A stretch of 64,000 bases of DNA from Rossellomorea marisflavi (GTDB lineage Bacteria; Bacillota; Bacilli; Bacillales; Bacillaceae_B), in contig NZ_LGUE01000004.1 in assembly GCF_001274775.1 (NCBI RefSeq), positions 819,025-883,024 of the forward strand. Reading direction: 5' to 3'. Under the pieces are notes generated by a model. That model saw only the letters and a list, made by a program, of their open reading frames with translations, searched no databases and was not told the origin of the DNA. A program made the position numbers and the translations under genes. Every line of letters starts with the position of its first letter. The stretch's first letter is position 1. Below are positions 34,328 to 43,618 of this stretch, piece after piece.

Positions 34328-34972
34328 TTAGCTCTCATGTCCCTTGTCTCTGATGAGCTCGATCGCCTCATCACGGAATGAGACGTACTCAGGGGCATCC
34401 ACTTCTCGTTCCCCGTATGCCACTTGATCAAAGACGATCGCCAGCCTGTAAAAGCGATCAGCCCATTCCTTATTGACCTTTCTCAGCTCATCATAGTAAT
34501 CCCAGTTTGTCTTCCATACCATCGCCTTCAGCCATTCCCTTTCATGGAAATAGAGCAGGAGGGCAAGGAACATATGACGCGTTGCCTGAGAATGATTGCC
34601 TGAAGCTGCAAATGTTTCGGCTTCTTTCATATGCCTCTCGTATGACCATTCCAGTTCGTTCATGGACTGGAGCGGCTTGCTCTCGTTCAGCTTCCTTCTC
34701 TTCACCCTCCTGCTTATCAGCACTATGGTGATGACCACTAGCGCAATGATGAGACAGGCGATGATACCGATCAAAATGATGGAGGATGCCCTTGCTGTCG
34801 GCTCCACAGCTGGAAATATGGCCTCGATTGCCTTTGCAATCGCCTCAAGTGCTTTGTCCCAAAGTTCGCTGAAGAAACCCGGATCCTTATGATAGGCCTG
34901 ATATTCCGGATCATTCAGGATATCTTCCAACTGATCACGTGCTTTCCCTTCATTCAACAATCCGTTCCTCAC
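34328..34972 (-). CDS. DUF4129 domain membrane protein
   Basis: About 214 residues. The start is either a GTG at 34972 or a TTG a few codons on; the AGGAAGTAGGTGAGG region serves either. A soluble N-terminal helix is followed by one membrane helix (about 65-87) and a C-terminal DUF4129 helical domain (HMFLALLLYFHEREWL, YRLAIVFDQVAYGE). DUF4129 is often found at the end of transglutaminase-type proteins; here it is free-standing. Fourth from the end of the operon. Confidence 0.82.
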   Translation of the reverse strand: MRNGLLNEGKARDQLEDILNDPEYQAYHKDPGFFSELWDKALEAIAKAIEAIFPAVEPTARASSIILIGIIACLIIALVVITIVLISRRVKRRKLNESKPLQSMNELEWSYERHMKEAETFAASGNHSQATRHMFLALLLYFHEREWLKAMVWKTNWDYYDELRKVNKEWADRFYRLAIVFDQVAYGEREVDAPEYVSFRDEAIELIRDKGHES

Positions 34973-34994
34973 CTACTTCCTATCATACTTCCAA

Positions 34995-35927
34995 TCAGAC
35001 CGTCTCATATTCATCGATTAATTGATCAAGGTCGTCCCCATCATTGCGGATTTTCAAGTCGAAATAGATGATGGCATACCCGACTGAAATAATCATCGTC
35101 GTGAATAGGGTGACAAGGTTTACGACAAGTTGATATACTACGCTATTCCCAAGGAAGAGCCCTAGCGTCAGTGGCAACACCCCAGTGATGACACCCACGA
35201 TCAATGCATAGATCACGAACAATCCTACGATGGTCCATGTACGTCTTTTCGTCAGGTGCCAGCTTCGTCCAAGCGCCGGCGCACTGCCCTTTTCCATGGC
35301 TGAGATGGCGACACCGAAGCCCCAACGCACCATAAAATACAAAACCCCGACGAAAAGGGCCGTGAATAATACGATGCTCATCATGAGTCCTATAAAAGGA
35401 TGGACGAGCGAGCCAAACGCAATTAGGAAAACGATGATGATCATAGGAATAATCATCATCCCACCCCCGATGAGAGAAATGAGAAGGGTGCTCCCGAGAA
35501 GGGGGCCGTAACGGGAAAAACCTTCCTTGAGGATCTGCTTATAGGTGAAGCTCTCCCCCTTCCGGATATGATCAACGCCAAAGATGATCGCACCTTGGGC
35601 AGCCGGATAGATAAAAAACGAGACAATGGTAACGAAACCGAGAAGTAACGACCCGATTAGATAGCCAGGGGTTAAGGCTTCCTCTTCCGCCGCGATATCA
35701 TTTGCCCAGCTTTCAAATCCAGCACCGCTGAAGATTTCGGGTCCTACTGATACTTCTTTCAGGAAGCTCGTTCCCATCATCAGGTTGATGAGTGCCTCCA
35801 ATAGGAAAAACGGACCGACCAGCGTCAGGAATACGAGGAAAAACGTTTTAAAATGCTGTTTACTCAGGCGGAACGTTTGATCCAGGATTTGTCCGAACCC
35901 CTTTGGCTTATTTAAAGAACCATTCAT
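34995..35927 (-). CDS. polytopic membrane protein of the MoxR/DUF58 operon
   Basis: 310 residues with about six membrane helices, similar in layout to the membrane domain seen in some glycerophosphodiester phosphodiesterases (FGQILDQTFRLSKQHFKTFF at the start, VRWGFGVAISAMEKGSAPALGRSWHLTK near the middle). No catalytic domain is present. It is the first gene of the operon leading to DUF4129, DUF4350, MoxR and DUF58. The function is unknown. Confidence 0.75.
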   Translation of the reverse strand: MNGSLNKPKGFGQILDQTFRLSKQHFKTFFLVFLTLVGPFFLLEALINLMMGTSFLKEVSVGPEIFSGAGFESWANDIAAEEEALTPGYLIGSLLLGFVTIVSFFIYPAAQGAIIFGVDHIRKGESFTYKQILKEGFSRYGPLLGSTLLISLIGGGMMIIPMIIIVFLIAFGSLVHPFIGLMMSIVLFTALFVGVLYFMVRWGFGVAISAMEKGSAPALGRSWHLTKRRTWTIVGLFVIYALIVGVITGVLPLTLGLFLGNSVVYQLVVNLVTLFTTMIISVGYAIIYFDLKIRNDGDDLDQLIDEYETV

Positions 35928-36102
35928 TTTTTCACTCCTAATCTTTCTTTTTTTGACAATATACCGCCTATTTTATCATTTCCTGCCTGCCTTTTGACGA
36001 AATATGGCTAATTTCCTCCGTTTATACTAATATTACCATCTACCCTTCTCAGATATATAGTTTCAACCCGGCGGAAATGCAAAAAAATGTGAAACAGCTA
36101 AA

Positions 36103-36148
36103 AAAAGACGCTTCCGGCAGGTTCTTCTCCCTGTCGGAAACGTCTTTT
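36103..36148 (-). terminator. intrinsic terminator after the lia operon
   Basis: On the minus strand AAAAGACG with the extension TTCCGACAGG pairs with CCTGCCGGAA and CGTCTTTT, with few mismatches, and T-rich sequence follows. It lies just after the liaR stop. Confidence 0.85.
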
Positions 36149-36155
36149 CCTGTGG

Positions 36156-36788
36156 CTATCTGGCCAAATCGTGTTTGAAAGCATAGATGACTGCCTGTGT
36201 CCGGTCCTGTACATCAAGCTTCGAAAGAATATTGCTGACATGGGTCTTGACCGTCTTCAACGCAATGAAGAGCTCGTCGGCAATCTCTTGATTCGTCTTG
36301 CCCTGTGTCATCAACAGAAGGATTTCAAGCTCCCTGTTCGTCAGCTCCTCATGGGGATGACTGACGGTCTTCTGCCTCATCCGGGTCATCATCTTCCCCG
36401 TCACTTCAGGCTCAAGGATTGATTGACCGGCATAAGTCTTCCTGACGGCTTCGGCAATGTCGCTTGCCTTGGACGTTTTCAGCATGTAGCTGACCGCACC
36501 CGCTTCAAGCGCAGGATACACTTTGTCATCATCCAGGAAGCTTGTGACGATGATGATCTTCGCTTCCGGCCACTCGGAGACGATATTTTTCGTGGCTTCG
36601 ATGCCGTCCATTCCTTTCATGACGAGATCCATCAAGATGATGTCCGGTCTGAGCTCCAATGCCATCCGGACCCCTTCACTGCCGTCGGATGCTTCTCCGA
36701 CGACTTCGATATCCGGCTGCGCTGACAGATAGGCTGATACACCGATCCTCACCATTTCATGGTCATCGACAAATACTACCTTAATCAT
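36156..36788 (-). CDS. liaR: response regulator LiaR (VraR-type, NarL family)
   Basis: 210 residues. The receiver domain has D8/D9 (FVDDHEMVR), the phospho-acceptor aspartate in [13 protein letters not shown] (about D54) and a lysine in YMLKTS. The C-terminal LuxR/NarL HTH is ELTNREILE-like, ending in [16 protein letters not shown]. It answers cell-wall damage (for example bacitracin or daptomycin in B. subtilis) through LiaS and activates the lia promoter. Its start overlaps the liaS end by 8 bases. Confidence 0.95.
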   Translation of the reverse strand: MIKVVFVDDHEMVRIGVSAYLSAQPDIEVVGEASDGSEGVRMALELRPDIILMDLVMKGMDGIEATKNIVSEWPEAKIIIVTSFLDDDKVYPALEAGAVSYMLKTSKASDIAEAVRKTYAGQSILEPEVTGKMMTRMRQKTVSHPHEELTNRELEILLLMTQGKTNQEIADELFIALKTVKTHVSNILSKLDVQDRTQAVIYAFKHDLAR

Positions 36789-37827
36789 GACTATCCCCTT
36801 CCTTCTCCACTACAGGCACCTTGACTTCCAGGCTCGTGCCTTTACCCGGTACACTGATGATTTTGACCGTGCCCCCGATTTCCAGGGCGCGTTCTTTCAT
36901 ATTCTGAAGTCCATAGGAGCTTGTCACCTTGGACTCGTTCACATCGAAGCCCTGACCATCATCCACCACCCTCAAGATGATCATGGATTCACGGATGATC
37001 AACCGGACATCAAGGCTCGCCGCCTTTGCATGACGCAGGGTGTTGGATACGGATTCCTGCAAGATACGGAATAGATGGTCCTCCACTCCTTTATCAAGAT
37101 CCATCTCCTCCACCTTCCACTGGATATCAAGGGGCATCTTCTGGGCAAGCTCCACAAGGAGTTCTTCCATTCCCTGCTGAAGGGTCTTCCCTCTCAGGGC
37201 TACGGGACGAAGATGGAGAAGAAGCGCCCGCATCTCAAGCTGGGATTGCTGGATCGTCCTTTCCACCATATCAAGCTGCTTCTGTTCCCCCGGAGAGCGG
37301 GATTCAGAAGGGGTCTCCGCTATGGCAGACATGAGCATGGAGGCAGCGAACAGCTGCTGACTGACGGAGTCATGAAGCTCCCTCGCCAGGCGGTTCCGCT
37401 CCTCCGATACGATTTCCTGGACACGTTTTTCCGACTCTTCCGCTTTTTGTGTGGCAAGCTTCTGCGAGGTCCTTGCCTGTTCTGAAAGCTGCGTCCTTAG
37501 ATCATCGGCTTTTCTCAGGACATGGTAAAGCTCGCCTCCATCATCCTTAATCTGCACAGGCTTCCCTTGCTTGGCCAGAAGGAGCGCCTCTTCAATTTCC
37601 CTGAACTGCTGCTTCTGCCCCAAGCCTGTCTTCACACCGAAAGCCCCCCCGATGATCAAGCAAACGAACAAGATGAACCCCACCCCGGGAATGTCCATGA
37701 TTTCCACTTCAAGGAGCAGAGACCAATCAGAGAGGGGGAAAAGATAAAAATAGCCGGCCGTGACAAGGATGAAGAGCCCCAGTGACAACAGGACACTGCG
37801 TATGATCTGCTTTCCTACGCTGCTCAT
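36781..37827 (-). CDS. liaS: sensor histidine kinase LiaS
   Basis: 348 residues from the ATG at 37827, which overlaps the liaF stop in ATGA; the longer frame is rejected. Two membrane helices bracket a very short outer loop, typical of intramembrane-sensing kinases. The HisKA_3 motif is [22 protein letters not shown], with the phosphorylated histidine in LHD. The ATPase has GLQNMKERA and [10 protein letters not shown]. It is held off by LiaF and phosphorylates LiaR on envelope stress. Confidence 0.95.
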   Translation of the reverse strand: MSSVGKQIIRSVLLSLGLFILVTAGYFYLFPLSDWSLLLEVEIMDIPGVGFILFVCLIIGGAFGVKTGLGQKQQFREIEEALLLAKQGKPVQIKDDGGELYHVLRKADDLRTQLSEQARTSQKLATQKAEESEKRVQEIVSEERNRLARELHDSVSQQLFAASMLMSAIAETPSESRSPGEQKQLDMVERTIQQSQLEMRALLLHLRPVALRGKTLQQGMEELLVELAQKMPLDIQWKVEEMDLDKGVEDHLFRILQESVSNTLRHAKAASLDVRLIIRESMIILRVVDDGQGFDVNESKVTSSYGLQNMKERALEIGGTVKIISVPGKGTSLEVKVPVVEKEGDSHD

Positions 37828-38555
37828 GTCCGTTTCACCTCGAGATCCCCCACCCACATGGAAATGACCACCTTCACTTTCTGCGGGGCTTCCTCGTAGC
37901 CTGGTGTTTGATAATAAAGGGACTCATTGAAAACCCGGGGTTCCTGATGCTCGAATACTTCGATCGCTCCCGCCAGGACGGAGTGATGGATGCTCACTTC
38001 CACATCGTAAGGAACCAGGATTTCAACGTTCCCCAGGATGTTCCTTACCGTCACAACAGATGTCCCTTTCGGCAGGTACGTATTCCCGAGATCGATGACC
38101 GTATCACCGATGATTCCCTGAACATTGATATCCTCCCACTCATAGACACCCTCAGGCGTCTTCTTGCGGCCGAACCATTCGTTTTGGATGGCTGCCCGTT
38201 TTAGCACGACGGGAGCCTTCAAAGGCGGAGCTCCCTCCTTGAATGACGGTTGCACCGTCTTGGGCGATTTTTTTGAGTCGGCATAGCGGAAGATCACATA
38301 GAGCAATAGGGCAAACAGCGAGAACTTGAAGGCCACTGTGTTGAAAATATTGACCACGAGGACGATGATCCCGAACCACATGAGCAGCCTGCCCGATTTG
38401 CTCGGCAGCTTTTTCCTTCCAAGATAGATGCAGAAGGCTGCGATGCAAAGGAAGATGAGAACACCTCCATCAAAAAAAGACACCTCAAGGAACAATAATA
38501 ATATCCCGATCAGGATGATCCAGCTGATGCCGTCGGTTCTAAGTCGATTGATCAA
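37824..38555 (-). CDS. liaF: LiaF, inhibitor of the LiaRS system
   Basis: 243 residues from a TTG at 38555, correctly spaced from AAGGAGGG. Four membrane helices fill the first 95 residues. The C-terminal half is the LiaF beta domain with EWEDINVQGIIGDTVIDLGNTYLP-type strands and VTVRNILGNVEILVPYDVEV. In B. subtilis LiaF keeps LiaS inactive, and its loss switches on the operon. Order here is liaI-H-F-S-R, with no liaG. Confidence 0.93.
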   Translation of the reverse strand: MINRLRTDGISWIILIGILLLFLEVSFFDGGVLIFLCIAAFCIYLGRKKLPSKSGRLLMWFGIIVLVVNIFNTVAFKFSLFALLLYVIFRYADSKKSPKTVQPSFKEGAPPLKAPVVLKRAAIQNEWFGRKKTPEGVYEWEDINVQGIIGDTVIDLGNTYLPKGTSVVTVRNILGNVEILVPYDVEVSIHHSVLAGAIEVFEHQEPRVFNESLYYQTPGYEEAPQKVKVVISMWVGDLEVKRT

Positions 38556-38587
38556 AGCATTCCCTCCTTCCCTTGTCTATCAATCGG

Positions 38588-38621
38588 AAAGGGGGTGACC
38601 CGATTCGGGCAACCCCTTTTT
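38588..38621. terminator. intercistronic hairpin between liaH and liaF
   Basis: AAAGGGGGT faces ACCCCTTTTT, with an inner CCCG/CGGG pair. Reading in the operon direction no T-run follows, so it would let part of transcription pass. That fits high liaIH and low liaFSR expression as known in B. subtilis. Confidence 0.55.
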
Positions 38622-38644
38622 CACTATGATTAGAATACCATGTT

Positions 38645-39289
38645 TTATGAAGCTGTCTCTTCTTTTTTCGTTTCTTTTTCCAATTGTGCGATCTTGGCAT
38701 CGATTGTCGAGCGGTAGTATGAGTTTTGGACTCCATGCTCCAACCGGTCAAGATACTGCTCGATTTCATCAAACTTGGAGAAACGCCCATCCGTGTATCC
38801 TGCAGACGGATCCAGCACGGTATTGACCTTGCTCTGGGCACGGGCGATGTTCTCCCTGCCCATGAGCTCCATCCGTTTAATGTACATATCCTTCAGCTTG
38901 TGCTTCATCTCTTCATATTTCCGCTCCAGATCCTGCAGATCCTTCTCAGCCTGAGCCGCAGATTCTGCAATCCTAAGTGCCCTTTCTTCGTAGAAAGACT
39001 GCTCCTGAACGGCAAACTGATGAAGCTCGGTTTCTCCTGCCTTCCCTGCCACCTCTGCCTGATGCTTGCGCTTTTCAGCAAGGGATAGAGCATGATGATG
39101 CTCCTTCTTGAACTCTTCTTTCAGCGTGTATTGGCGCTCCATCAGCTTCTGGACTTTTTCTACTTCTTGCTCACACTGTCTCAAATACTGGTTGAGCACA
39201 GCGATCGGATTTTTCTGTTCTTTTTTGTCGATGACTTCGTGGATATCGGACATGACGGTATGTTTGATTCGTTGGAATAGGTTTCCCAT
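38645..39289 (-). CDS. liaH: LiaH, PspA/IM30 family phage-shock protein
   Basis: 214 residues, almost entirely coiled coil: it starts MGNLFQRIKHTVMSDIHEVI with the amphipathic membrane-binding helix of PspA, followed by heptad-rich helices to about residue 200. The family forms large ring or rod oligomers that protect damaged membranes. It follows liaI after 20 bases and ends before the intercistronic hairpin. Confidence 0.95.
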   Translation of the reverse strand: MGNLFQRIKHTVMSDIHEVIDKKEQKNPIAVLNQYLRQCEQEVEKVQKLMERQYTLKEEFKKEHHHALSLAEKRKHQAEVAGKAGETELHQFAVQEQSFYEERALRIAESAAQAEKDLQDLERKYEEMKHKLKDMYIKRMELMGRENIARAQSKVNTVLDPSAGYTDGRFSKFDEIEQYLDRLEHGVQNSYYRSTIDAKIAQLEKETKKEETAS

Positions 39290-39309
39290 TGTTTTTCTCT
39301 CCTTTAAGA

Positions 39310-39657
39310 TCAGTTTTTATTCAATTTGGACCATTCACGTTCAAAGTTCGTGAACGGATCGGTGGATTCTTCTTTCACCGCTTCTTCTTTGTTCCAGTCC
39401 TTATAGATCACATAGAGCACGTACAGGGCAACCAAGCCGATGATGGCCGGGAAGTTCGAGACGGTCGAGCTGAAAGCTGCGAGACCGATCAGTGCCCACA
39501 CGATTTTGGCGAACGTCGAGTCTGTTTTCAGGAATTGCTTGATGCTCACGTACATGAGGGCACCCGATATAAGAAGGACCGCGATCGGACCCAGATTCAC
39601 AAGGAGCACGATGGCCGAGATCCCCCCTGCCACAATCAAACCGAATTTCTTCATCAT
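39310..39657 (-). CDS. liaI: LiaI-like small membrane protein
   Basis: 115 residues behind AAAGGAGG. Two or three membrane helices (KFGLIVAGGISAIVLLV, IAVLLISGALMYVSI and FPAIIGLVALYVLYVIY) are followed by a charged tail. LiaI is the membrane anchor for LiaH in B. subtilis. Similarity is mainly by position and topology, since LiaI proteins diverge. Confidence 0.8.
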   Translation of the reverse strand: MMKKFGLIVAGGISAIVLLVNLGPIAVLLISGALMYVSIKQFLKTDSTFAKIVWALIGLAAFSSTVSNFPAIIGLVALYVLYVIYKDWNKEEAVKEESTDPFTNFEREWSKLNKN

Positions 39658-39699
39658 TGTTTCCTCCTTTCTTCTTCATGTCTTTATCCTACCTGCTAC

Positions 39700-39719
39700 G
39701 CTCGTTTTCCATAACGAGC
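39700..39719. promoter_or_regulatory. inverted repeat upstream of liaI, possible LiaR or promoter element
   Basis: GCTCGTT (39700-39706) and AACGAGC (39713-39719) are perfect arms around TTCCAT, about 45 bases before liaI. LiaR binds an imperfect inverted repeat at this kind of position. The match to a LiaR box was not confirmed. Confidence 0.4.
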
Positions 39720-39799
39720 TACAGCCAGATTTCACACTAGGACCTGAGACGTAGCGGTACTCGGACCTGCTGGCTGGCGGGGTGTTCCTTTGCTATAGA

Positions 39800-40172
39800 A
39801 TCTGTGTTCCACGGGGAACATGTCGTGCTTTCTCGTGCCTTCAGGATTTTCATCATCCAGGTATAGTTCTAATTGAGGTCCTTGTTGGGAAGGTAGTCCG
39901 TTCCTTTGCGCTGCAGGGATTTGCTTTCCGCAGGGAGCATGTCGAGCCTCCTGATGCCAAGCAGGATTTTTGATCATCCTGATCCTAGTTAGAATTAATG
40001 GCTTCGTAGTCCTAAGTGAAGCCTTTGGTGGGAAGGTAGTCCGTTCCTTTGCGCTGCAGGGATTTGCTTTCCGCGGGGGGCATGTCGAGCCTCCTCGTGC
40101 CTGCGGGGTCTCGATCATCCCCCTTTTCCGCAGGAGTCAAATCCCTTCCGCTCCAATCCACTCAGTGCTATT
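39800..40172 (-). repeat. three B-type elements, two degraded and one complete
   Basis: 39808-39860 is a degenerate piece (ACGGGGAACATGTCG). 39887-39982 keeps the right part of a B-type element. 40032-40172 is a full copy with perfect outer arms GGGATTTG/CAAATCCC on the minus strand and inner CTGCGG/CCGCGG. All point left. They lie upstream of liaI and next to a right-pointing A-type array. Confidence 0.88.
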
Positions 40173-40370
40173 GGACTGGGGGAGGTAATCGGTTTGTTAA
40201 TAAGGATAGAAAGCCATGCTAATAAAGAAACTAGGATGGGGATGTCATGCTTCTCCTGCGCACAAAGTATAGCGAACGGAAAAAGCTCGCATTCAGCACA
40301 TAATCATTGCAAAAAACAGGATGGCGTTAGCATGTTTCCAATCAGCACATCCCCTCTCATATCCACAGGG

Positions 40371-41534
40371 TGAAGTGCAGCGGGGGCTTCCCGACTCCTA
40401 TGGGAATAGCGGGCAGGGTGAGACCCTGCAGGCGCGCCGAAGCGGCTCACCGCACGCCCCATGGAAAGCGGGAGGCCGCAGCGAAACGGAACGATCTAAT
40501 CTCCTCCACACACTCATAAAAAAAAGATGGCGATTCCCTGTTCCGAACCAGCACATCTCCCCTCCTCCACTCAGAGTGAAGTGCAGCGGAGGCCTCCCGA
40601 CTCCTATGGGAATAGCGGGCTGGGTGAAACCCTGCAGGCAACGCCGAAGCGACTCACCGCACGCCCCATGGAAAGCGGGTGGCCACAGCGGAACGGAACG
40701 ATCTCCTTTCTGTCACAACCTCATTACAAGATCAGGATGGCAATTTCCCCTGTTTCGAATCAGCACATCCTCTATCCTGCGCACAAAGTGCAGTGCAGCG
40801 AAGGCCTCCCGACTCCTATGGGAATAGCGGGCAGGGTGAGACCCTGCAGGCGCGCCGAAGCGGCTCACCGCACGCCCCATGGAAAGCGGGAGGCCGCAGC
40901 GAAACGGAACGATCTAATCTCCTCTACACACTCATAAAAAAGATGGCGATTCCCTGTTCCAAACCAGCACATCGCCCCTCCTCCACTCAGAGTGCAGTGC
41001 AGCGAAGGCCTCCCGACTCCTATGGGAATAGCGGGCAGGGCGAGACCCTGCAGGCGCGCCGAAGCGGCTCACCGCACGCCCCATGGAAAGCGGGAGGCCG
41101 CAGCGAAACGGAACGATCTAATCTCCTCCACACACTCATAAAAAAAAGATGGCGATTCCCTGTTCCGAACCAGCACATCTCCCCTCCTCCACTCAGAGTG
41201 AAGTGCAGCGGAGGCCTCCCGACTCCTATGGGAATAGCGGGCTGGGTGAAACCCTGCAGGCAACGCCGAAGCGACTCACCGCACGCCCCATGGAAAGCGG
41301 GTGGCCACAGCGGAACGGAACGATCTCCTTTCTGTCACAACCTCATTACAAGATCAGGATGGCAATTTCCCCTGTTTCGAATCAGCACATCCTCTATCCT
41401 GCGCACAAAGTGCAGTGCAGCGAAGGCCTCCCGACTCCTATGGGAATAGCGGGCAGGGTGAGACCCTGCAGGCGCGCCGAAGCGGCTCACCGCACGCCCC
41501 ATGGAAAGCGGGTGGCCGCAGCGGAACGAAACGG
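40371..41534 (+). repeat. tandem array of six A-type elements, 204-212-bp period
   Basis: Elements lie at 40371-40493, 40576-40700, 40787-40911, 40991-41115, 41196-41322 and 41409-41534. GACTCC anchors are spaced 206, 212, 204, 206 and 212 bases. Copies 1-3 and 4-6 are almost identical over about 470-620 bases, a 622-bp tandem duplication. Each element keeps outer arms GGCCTCCCG/CGGGAGGCC or close variants. The spacers between elements share ACGATCT, a TCATAAAA stretch and CAGCACATC. Long open frames over this stretch only follow the repeat and are not genes. Confidence 0.95.
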
Positions 41535-41581
41535 TCTCCTCTCCACCACATCCTCATTAAAAATTAGGATCGCAATCCCAC

Positions 41582-41620
41582 AAAAAAACAGCGCCTGCCA
41601 GAAACCTGACAAACGCTGTT
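41582..41620 (-). terminator. intrinsic terminator after pepF
   Basis: On the minus strand AACAGCG pairs with CGCTGTT, with an inner TGTCAG/CTGGCA stem, and a run of seven T follows. It separates pepF from the repeat array. Confidence 0.85.
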
Positions 41621-41631
41621 GCTGCTCATGC

Positions 41632-43419
41632 TTATTTCGTCAACTCGAGAAATTCCTCCGCATCCTGAATGCAAAGTCTGATCCCCTTCTCCCAGAACGC
41701 CTCTTTCGTGATATCCTCGCCAAGGTGCTTCATCGCAAGCTCCTCCACATTCATCACCGCCGTATCACGAAGCAGCGCCATATACTTCTCCTCATAATCC
41801 CCACCAGCCTCAAGCGCCTTCGCATAAATGCTCAACGAGAACAAGTAACCGAACGTATACGGGAAGTTATAGAACGGCACACCTGTGATGTAGAAATGAA
41901 GCTTAGATGCCCAGAAGTGTGGATGGACTTCATCCACTGCTCCGGCGTACGCTTCCTTCTGCGCTTCAGCCATAAGCTCATTCAGTTTATCTGACGATAC
42001 GATTCCTTTCGCACGCTCCTCATAGAAGCGCGTCTCGAACAAGAACCGCGCATGGATGTTCATGAAGAACGCCACACTGCGCTGAAGCTTATCTTCAATG
42101 AGGGCGACCTTCTCTTCCTTCGACTCCGCTTCCTGTACCGCTGCGTCCGCCACGATCATTTCTGCAAATGTGGAGGCCGTTTCCGCCACGTTCATGGCAT
42201 AATTGCGGTTCAGCGTATGCATATCCTTCAGGGCATGTGAATGGAACGCATGACCAAGCTCATGGGCAAGGGTCGATACATTGGACATCGTCCCCGAATA
42301 GGTCATGAAGATCCGTGACTGCTGACTGAGTGGGAAAGAGGTACAGAAGCCTCCAGGGCGTTTACCGGGGCGATCCTCGGCTTCAATCCAAGAATCTTCG
42401 AACGCTTTTTCTGTGAACTGGGCCATTTCGGATCCGAAACGCGCAAACTGTTTTTGGATGAATGCCGCTCCTTCATCGTAGGACATGGTGGAGGTAGTCT
42501 CTGCCACAGGGGCATCAAGGTCTGACCATGTCAGCTTTTCCTTGCCTAGGATCTTCGCTTTTCGATTAAGGTACTCGACAAATGGAGCCTTATGTTTTGA
42601 GATCGCTCCCCACATGGCATCGAGGGTTTCCTGCTTCATCCGGTTGTATTCAAGAGGCTCTTTTAAAATCTCTTCCCAGCCTCGCTTTTTATAGACATTG
42701 AGCCTGAATCCGGATAGGTGATTCAGTGTTTTGGCAAACAGCTCTTCTTTTTCTCCCCAGGCTTTTTCAAGCTTCTCGAACACCGCTTTACGCGTGTTGT
42801 CGTCAGGGTGGGAAAGAAGATTATTCGCCTGTCCTACGGAATAGCTCTTCCCGTCATGTTCGATGGTCATGGTGCCTACGATCGTGTCATACATCTGACC
42901 CCATCCATGATAGCCGTCTACTGCAAGTGCCCCGATCAAAGACTCTTCCTCACTTGATAGTTTATCTTTTGCTTTTTGACGCCATTCTTCAAGGACAAAG
43001 GCGATTTCCTTCAGTCCTTCATGCTTGAGAAGCTCAGCCCATACCTGTTCGCTGCATTCAGACAGCTGCTGCTGGAACTTCGTGAATACACTTGAAAAGT
43101 CCGCGCTGATGGTTGTCACTTCTCCCCGAAGGGCGTTTGCCTTCCTGTCGTGCATATCCTGTGCCTCGAGACAGCTGACGAATGCGCCTGCCTGTCTGAG
43201 GTTCATCATGACGTCTTTTGCTTCATCGATCAGGTTCCAGACAAGAGCTGCGTCCTCGCCTGATTGAGGAGGGTAGAATGCCACCGCGTTTTCCTCGAAC
43301 CGCCGCTTCATCTCTTTCAGTTCTTCCAGATGCGCCCGGAACTCGGCTGATTCGCTGCCTCCTTTGAAGAATACGTCCAAATCCCAAACTTCTGAATATG
43401 TATGTGTTGAATGGCTCAT
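41632..43419 (-). CDS. pepF: M3 family oligoendopeptidase F
   Basis: 595 residues, the usual PepF length. The zinc-peptidase motif HELGHAFHSH (HExxH) is near residue 385, with the downstream glutamate ligand in NVAETASTFAEM. The PepF N-terminal domain precedes it, and YPYTFGYLFSLSIYAKAL-type sequence near the C-terminus is typical of the family. It cleaves short peptides in the cytosol, including signalling or leader peptides in some species. Monocistronic. Confidence 0.95.
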   Translation of the reverse strand: MSHSTHTYSEVWDLDVFFKGGSESAEFRAHLEELKEMKRRFEENAVAFYPPQSGEDAALVWNLIDEAKDVMMNLRQAGAFVSCLEAQDMHDRKANALRGEVTTISADFSSVFTKFQQQLSECSEQVWAELLKHEGLKEIAFVLEEWRQKAKDKLSSEEESLIGALAVDGYHGWGQMYDTIVGTMTIEHDGKSYSVGQANNLLSHPDDNTRKAVFEKLEKAWGEKEELFAKTLNHLSGFRLNVYKKRGWEEILKEPLEYNRMKQETLDAMWGAISKHKAPFVEYLNRKAKILGKEKLTWSDLDAPVAETTSTMSYDEGAAFIQKQFARFGSEMAQFTEKAFEDSWIEAEDRPGKRPGGFCTSFPLSQQSRIFMTYSGTMSNVSTLAHELGHAFHSHALKDMHTLNRNYAMNVAETASTFAEMIVADAAVQEAESKEEKVALIEDKLQRSVAFFMNIHARFLFETRFYEERAKGIVSSDKLNELMAEAQKEAYAGAVDEVHPHFWASKLHFYITGVPFYNFPYTFGYLFSLSIYAKALEAGGDYEEKYMALLRDTAVMNVEELAMKHLGEDITKEAFWEKGIRLCIQDAEEFLELTK

Positions 43420-43618
43420 TATGTCCTCCTAAAAGTGTTCGTTTTTATCCTTCTCTCTGCCTTTATTCGTGATGAAAGGGTAAAATTCCTGCTTTACACG
43501 TCTTTAATCCTTTCTTCCCAAACTGTCGTCCAGAGGTTTTTAATATGTCAAAAGTGGAATAGTATAGCATGGAAAACGATTTTCCGGATAAACTACGAAA
43601 AAATTGGAGGTCATCATT

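Noticed and set aside
38539..38841. 100-codon minus-strand frame between liaF and liaH
   Set aside because: It overlaps liaH in another frame and runs through the intercistronic hairpin.
40371..41534. CRISPR array
   Set aside because: Repeats are about 120 bases with spacers of about 80 bases that are themselves related; no cas genes are present.
40321..41994. Long open frames (up to 281 codons) over the A-type array and into the pepF region
   Set aside because: They repeat with the element, encode the same low-quality peptide from each copy (PPDSYGNSGQGETLQARRSG type), have no ribosome binding site, and run antisense into pepF.
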